Positions 23,435-27,609 of a DNA stretch of 27,609 nt are shown here, in pieces; within the stretch, counting starts at the first letter, position 1, and every line of letters begins with the position of its first letter. The notes under the pieces are model-generated. The model was not told the origin of the DNA, made no database searches, and was given only the letters and a program-made list of their open reading frames with translations. Origin of the DNA: Sediminicultor sp035648055 (GTDB lineage Bacteria; Atribacterota; Phoenicimicrobiia; Phoenicimicrobiales; Phoenicimicrobiaceae); the NCBI GenBank assembly GCA_035648055.1, contig DASRMF010000092.1, positions 1 through 27,609 on the forward strand, read 5' to 3'. Both the position numbers and the translations under genes were made by a program.

Positions 23435-25366
23435 TCATTTCCCCCTAAATTTTAGAAAAAGGATACCTAGAGGAGGAAGGGTAAGGGAAAGAGAATAATC
23501 TTTTCCGTGAATGGGGGTTGGTGTTGTTTCCACAGAGCCGAGATTTCCCTGTCCGCTCCCGCCGTAAGTAATGGCATCGCTATTTAATCTTTCTTCCCAT
23601 ATTCCTTTACTCGGCACCCCAACGCGGTAATGATGCCAGGGGACTGGTACAAAGTTACAGATAACCAGGACCTGGTCATCTTTTTTTTCACCCTTTCTTA
23701 GAAAAATCAGCACAGAGTGTTCCAAATCATTGGCATTGATCCATTCAAATCCCTGGGCTTCAAAGTCGAATTGGAAGAGGGCCTTCTCATTTTTATAAAA
23801 ATAATTTAAATCTTTAATCCAGTTAAAGATTCCTTGATGAGGAGGGTCATCAAGCAAATGCCAATCAAGGCTGGTGTCATGATTCCACTCTTTTCTTTGT
23901 CCAAATTCTCCCCCCATAAAAAGCAATTTTTTTCCAGGGTGGGCAAACATATAACCAAACAGTAAACGTAAATTGGCAAATTTTTTCCAATCGTCTCCGG
24001 GCATTTTTTCCAATAAAGATTTCTTTCCGTGGGTGACCTCATCATGAGATAGAGAGCTAACGAAATTTTCATTGAAAGCGTAAAGAAGACTGAAGGTCAG
24101 TTGTTGGTGATGATATTTACGGAAGAGAGGGTCTTCGGAAAAATAGGACAGGGTGTCATGCATCCAGCCCATATTCCATTTCATTCCAAATCCCAGGCCG
24201 CCTAAATAGAGAGGACGGGAGACCATCGGCCAGGCGGTAGATTCTTCGGCAATGGTTTGAACATCTGGAAAATTTTGGTAGATGGCTCCATTTAATTTTT
24301 TAATGAAGTCAATCGCTTCCAGATTTTCTCTACCCCCAAATTGATTGGGGATCCATTCATCCTCTTTTCGGGAATAGTCCAAATAAAGCATTGAGGCAAC
24401 AGCATCTACCCGCAGGCCGTCAATATGATATTTTTCCAACCAAAAAAGAGCGCTGCTGATTAAAAATTCTTTAACCTCATTTCTTCCATAATTAAAGATG
24501 TAGCTGTGCCAGTCAGGATGGAAACCTTTCTGTGGGTCGGCGTGTTCGTAAAGATGGGTACCGTCAAAATAAACCAGTCCGTACTCATCGCCGGGGAAAT
24601 GGGAAGGGACCCAATCCAGAATGATACCGATTCCCTGTTGATGGAGATATTCAACAAAATACATGAAATCCTGGGGGGAGCCGTAACGGCTGGTCGGGGC
24701 AAAATACCCCAGAGTTTGATAACCCCAGGAGCCATAAAAGGGATGTTCCATAATCGGAAGCAGTTCAACATGGGTAAAACCCGCCTGCTTCATATAATCT
24801 GCCAGGATAGGGGCTAATTTTCGGTAATCCAGGGGACCATTGGTCGAATTAAGTTGTTGCCGCCAGGAACCTAAATGTACTTCATAGACCGAAAAAGGCC
24901 GGTTTAAGCCCATATATTCTTTTCGATGACTCATCCAGGATTGGTCCTGCCAGTGATAATCTAAGTCCCATATGATTGATGCCGTTTGAGGCGGTTTTTC
25001 CCAGTAAAAGGCAAAAGGATCACCTTTATCTACTTGATAACTCCCATGCCGTGATTTTATGTGGAATTTATAACGCATTCCCTTTTCAATTTCGGAAATA
25101 AAGCCTTCCCATATGCCGCTGCCGGAATGTATTTGCTTTAACAAATGGGAATTAGATTGCCACTGATTAAAATCTCCGATAACAGCAACTGATTGGGCAT
25201 TGGGAGCCCATATGGCGAAATAAACACCCTCTTTCTCTTTGAATTTTATCAGGTGCGCTCCTAATTTTTCATATAATCGATAATGGGTTCCTTCTTGATA
25301 TAGATAAATATCATCTTTACTAAATAAGGTAAAATATTCCATCTGATGGGATTTATTTTTCTTCAT
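23435..25366 (-). CDS. glgB: 1,4-alpha-glucan branching enzyme (GlgB), GH13
   Basis: Branching enzyme that cuts alpha-1,4-glucan chains and reattaches them through alpha-1,6 bonds during glycogen or maltosyl-glucan synthesis. At 643 aa it is the short form with one N-terminal CBM48 (VYFAIWAPNAQSVAVIGDFN, residues 49-68) rather than two. The catalytic domain shows SVYEVHLGSW, ELLPIMEHPFYGSWGYQTLGYFAP, nucleophile Asp321 in GLRVDAVASMLYLDYSR, the Glu374-Glu375 pair in IAEESTAWPMVSRP, and Asp442 in LSHDEVTHGK. AGGAGG lies 5 nt before the ATG, which overlaps the end of treS-mak by 14 nt. Its place directly after treS-mak matches GlgE-pathway clusters, where GlgB branches the linear maltosyl chains. 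Confidence 0.97.
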   Translation of the reverse strand: MKKNKSHQMEYFTLFSKDDIYLYQEGTHYRLYEKLGAHLIKFKEKEGVYFAIWAPNAQSVAVIGDFNQWQSNSHLLKQIHSGSGIWEGFISEIEKGMRYKFHIKSRHGSYQVDKGDPFAFYWEKPPQTASIIWDLDYHWQDQSWMSHRKEYMGLNRPFSVYEVHLGSWRQQLNSTNGPLDYRKLAPILADYMKQAGFTHVELLPIMEHPFYGSWGYQTLGYFAPTSRYGSPQDFMYFVEYLHQQGIGIILDWVPSHFPGDEYGLVYFDGTHLYEHADPQKGFHPDWHSYIFNYGRNEVKEFLISSALFWLEKYHIDGLRVDAVASMLYLDYSRKEDEWIPNQFGGRENLEAIDFIKKLNGAIYQNFPDVQTIAEESTAWPMVSRPLYLGGLGFGMKWNMGWMHDTLSYFSEDPLFRKYHHQQLTFSLLYAFNENFVSSLSHDEVTHGKKSLLEKMPGDDWKKFANLRLLFGYMFAHPGKKLLFMGGEFGQRKEWNHDTSLDWHLLDDPPHQGIFNWIKDLNYFYKNEKALFQFDFEAQGFEWINANDLEHSVLIFLRKGEKKDDQVLVICNFVPVPWHHYRVGVPSKGIWEERLNSDAITYGGSGQGNLGSVETTPTPIHGKDYSLSLTLPPLGILFLKFRGK

Positions 25367-27609
25367 TAATCCCTCCTAATTCATATAAAATGCCTTTAAA
25401 TGGGATCGGCAGCCAATTGGGTCGGTGATTCATCTCATAACCTATTTCATAAACTGCCTTTTCCAGGAGATAGACTTTTAGCAATTGAGGTAATTGTTCC
25501 TTTTTTTCGGGCAAGAATGAATTCTCTTTAAATTGTTCCAGATAAGCTTTTAAAAAGACTTTACTGATGTAGTGGGTCCATAGGTTTGCCCATGGTTCCA
25601 GCGTTTTATAATCTCCTGAAGTATCTTGTTGTATCAAGGGAGCAAAAGAAGCATAATGAAAAGAACGGAGCATTCCGGCAACATCTTTCAAAGGACAACG
25701 TTTTAATCTTCTTTCCCCCAGTGGCCGGGCTGGTTCGCCTTCAAAATCAATAATATAGAAATCGTTTCCGGTATAAAGGACCTGTCCAAGATGATAATCT
25801 CCATGGATTCTGGTTTTCATTCCTTTTATTTTTTTGGAAAGAAGTATCTTGCAATATTGTAATATTCGGGTTTCGTTTGTCAATATTTGAGTCAGTTCAT
25901 CCTGGAGATCTTCCGGAAGCTGTCTGGCATTTTTTCTTAAATCCTGAAATGTTCTTTTAGCTAAAGTCTGGATAGATTGATAAAGAGCACGCTGATAAAG
26001 GGTAGAAAAGGATTCTGGTCTAAAATCTTGATTTTCAGTGGGCTGAGCTAATGCCAGGTGAAGTTCTGCCGTTCTTTTACCCAGAAGGCTGATCATCTCA
26101 ATATAGGGAGTGCCGATTAGCTCCTGAAAGATTTCCGGAATATCTTGCTCTAATCTATCAAAAAGAGAGTCCGGGAGAGATGGTATCTTATCCAATTCTC
26201 CTATTTTAGAAAGAACCCTTTCGTAGTAACGTCCCAGGGCATCTTGTGAATAAGTCCAGCCATTTCCTACACTTTGGATAAATGGATATAAAATACCCAG
26301 AGTAATTACTGAGTGATCATTTTTCTGAAATTCGATTGCCCCGGAGAAGGGAGGAATGTTGGCATAACCGGCTTCTTCGGTTAAGTATTTTCCTACCTCT
26401 AAATCAGGATTAACCCCTTCATCCAGTTTGCGGAATAATTTAAGAACGGCATCCTTTTCGTAAATGATCGAGGAATTACTTTGTTCAACTCCCATTAATC
26501 TGGAATTTTCAAAGGTCAATGCCTTTCTTCTTAATTTTCGGAAATATTTACCGGGATAGGCTCGAATTGTTCCTTGCTCACCTCTAATCATTCGCCTTCT
26601 GGCAACCAGCTGGATCAATGTTTGATGAAATGCAGTATCATGGACTGCATCGCAGACAATGCCTTCCTGGTTATCAGAATGAACTTTAAATAAAACGGAT
26701 TGCGGCGTTTCACGCTGGAGGTATTCTGCTTTTTCCTTTTCCAGAAAAGAAAGAGGAAGGAGGTAATGCTCATCCAATCCTTCAGTATAGCTAACTTTTA
26801 GAAAAAGCAACAAAGAAGTACTATTCGTATTTCTTAACAGTATTTTTTCTGTGATGTTAACTTTTCTTATTTTTTGTGATTTTTTGCCAAACCAGCGCTG
26901 TTCTTTTAAGAAAAGGGGGATAATTGTACTTTCCAATAATTGAGCCGTTTTACCTTTAAAAAGGTTTAACCAATTGGTTTGGGTACTTAGAACCGGGATT
27001 TGTTCCCTTTTTTTAGTCATTCCCGGATCATCTTCTTTTTGGAGGGAAAACCAGAAATAATCATGAAATCCCATGGTTAATATATAAGGAGTTTCCTTGA
27101 TGACCGGAAACTGATTTTTGCTGAAAATTTCTACCGGATGATATCCGGCATATTGGGCTAAATCCAATTCAACCACCTGGGAAAACCGGGATAGATTGAC
27201 CACTACCAGGATAATTTCCTCTTGATATCGACGAATAAAAGCTAGAATCTTGTAATTCTCCGGATGAAGAAATTCAATACTCCCTCTTCCGAAGGCTTTA
27301 TATTTTTTTCGCATATCGATTACTCTTTTCATCCACCAAAGAAATGATGTTTGATTTCTCTCCTGGTTTTCTACGTTCACGGTTTCATAGTGGTACTCCG
27401 GATCGATGATAACCGGGAGATATAGTTTCTGAGTGTTAGCTCGAGAAAAACCGGCATTACGGTCTGTACTCCATTGCATCGGGGTTCTCACTCCATCCCG
27501 GTCTCCCAGGAAGTGATTATCTCCCATGGCAATTTCGTCACCATAATAGATGGTCGGGGTTCCCGGTAGAGAAAAAAGGAGTATATTCATAATTTCCATT
27601 TTTCTTCGG
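25353..27609 (-). CDS. treS: Trehalose synthase-maltokinase fusion (TreS-Mak), N-terminally cut by the window edge
   Basis: Two-domain protein: GH13 trehalose synthase (maltose to trehalose, reversible) fused to a maltokinase that phosphorylates maltose to alpha-maltose 1-phosphate with ATP. The window shows the C-terminal part of TreS, with LLFSLPGTPTIYYGDEIAMG, GDRDGVRTPMQW and the C-terminal beta-domain ending near MGFHDYFWFSLQ (about 190 codons in). The kinase follows with FLKEQRWFGKKSQ, the catalytic HGDYHLGQ (about 25783-25806) and the metal-binding IIDFEGEPARPLGERR. The frame stays open to 27609 and reads ..RRKMEIMN at the edge, as in the middle of TreS, so the start and roughly two thirds of the TreS domain lie outside. 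It is probably the first or second gene of the operon. Maltose 1-phosphate is the donor of GlgE, which is not in the window. Confidence 0.95.
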   Translation of the reverse strand, partial: RRKMEIMNILLFSLPGTPTIYYGDEIAMGDNHFLGDRDGVRTPMQWSTDRNAGFSRANTQKLYLPVIIDPEYHYETVNVENQERNQTSFLWWMKRVIDMRKKYKAFGRGSIEFLHPENYKILAFIRRYQEEIILVVVNLSRFSQVVELDLAQYAGYHPVEIFSKNQFPVIKETPYILTMGFHDYFWFSLQKEDDPGMTKKREQIPVLSTQTNWLNLFKGKTAQLLESTIIPLFLKEQRWFGKKSQKIRKVNITEKILLRNTNSTSLLLFLKVSYTEGLDEHYLLPLSFLEKEKAEYLQRETPQSVLFKVHSDNQEGIVCDAVHDTAFHQTLIQLVARRRMIRGEQGTIRAYPGKYFRKLRRKALTFENSRLMGVEQSNSSIIYEKDAVLKLFRKLDEGVNPDLEVGKYLTEEAGYANIPPFSGAIEFQKNDHSVITLGILYPFIQSVGNGWTYSQDALGRYYERVLSKIGELDKIPSLPDSLFDRLEQDIPEIFQELIGTPYIEMISLLGKRTAELHLALAQPTENQDFRPESFSTLYQRALYQSIQTLAKRTFQDLRKNARQLPEDLQDELTQILTNETRILQYCKILLSKKIKGMKTRIHGDYHLGQVLYTGNDFYIIDFEGEPARPLGERRLKRCPLKDVAGMLRSFHYASFAPLIQQDTSGDYKTLEPWANLWTHYISKVFLKAYLEQFKENSFLPEKKEQLPQLLKVYLLEKAVYEIGYEMNHRPNWLPIPFKGILYELGGINEEK

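Noticed and set aside
25353..27609. treS-mak as a truncated pseudogene starting at ATG 27599
   Set aside because: The frame continues upstream of that ATG to the window edge with normal TreS sequence, so the truncation is only the boundary.

Overview
This window reads as a stretch of chromosome from an AT-rich, probably anaerobic bacterium. Genes are densely packed, several start at TTG or GTG, and Shine-Dalgarno sites are common. The gene set (LarEBC, archaeal-type phosphoglycerate mutase, ComB, RecD2, M42 peptidase, TreT, GH57 and GH13 enzymes) fits lineages such as Atribacterota, Halanaerobiales or Thermotogota. The sequence alone does not decide among them. No rRNA, tRNA, CRISPR array, transposase, prophage or obvious defence gene is visible.

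Layout. (1) Positions 1-1810, minus strand: a vitamin B12 uptake unit made of promoter, cobalamin riboswitch, probable terminator hairpin, btuF and btuC (cut by the left edge). (2) 1913-5962, plus strand: a divergent promoter, then cobO, larE, larB, larC, a DUF2007-like gene and a YjbQ-family gene. This joins cobalamin adenosylation to the complete nickel-pincer cofactor pathway, but no lactate racemase (larA) is present. (3) 6009-13634, plus strand: recD2, apgM, comB, a class V aminotransferase, a VanZ-like membrane protein ending in a strong hairpin, an M42 aminopeptidase and an endonuclease III-like glycosylase with unusual residues. (4) 13674-14906: treT, trehalose synthase from NDP-glucose. 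(5) 14921-27609, minus strand: a tight operon treS-mak (cut by the right edge), glgB, treZ, GH57/DUF3536, treY, malQ.

How the genes work together. The right half is an alpha-glucan/trehalose hub. GlgB branches glucan, TreY and TreZ turn glucan chain ends into trehalose, TreS interconverts trehalose and maltose, the maltokinase domain makes maltose 1-phosphate, MalQ recycles short maltodextrins, and TreT is an independent trehalose route converging on the operon. The minus-strand operon has visibly higher G+C than the left part in the lines I counted by hand. The left half is organised around metal-containing cofactors (B12 and nickel pincer).

Most of the window is recognisable metabolism. 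The observations most worth a second look are: the three-cysteine LarE inside a cobO-larEBC operon with no larA; the endonuclease III paralogue with Lys to Glu and a Cys-Cys-Cys-His cluster motif; the uncharacterised GH57/DUF3536 enzyme inside a TreYZ operon; and a set of short intergenic repeats and palindromes. I did not find convincing evidence of a wholly new system.
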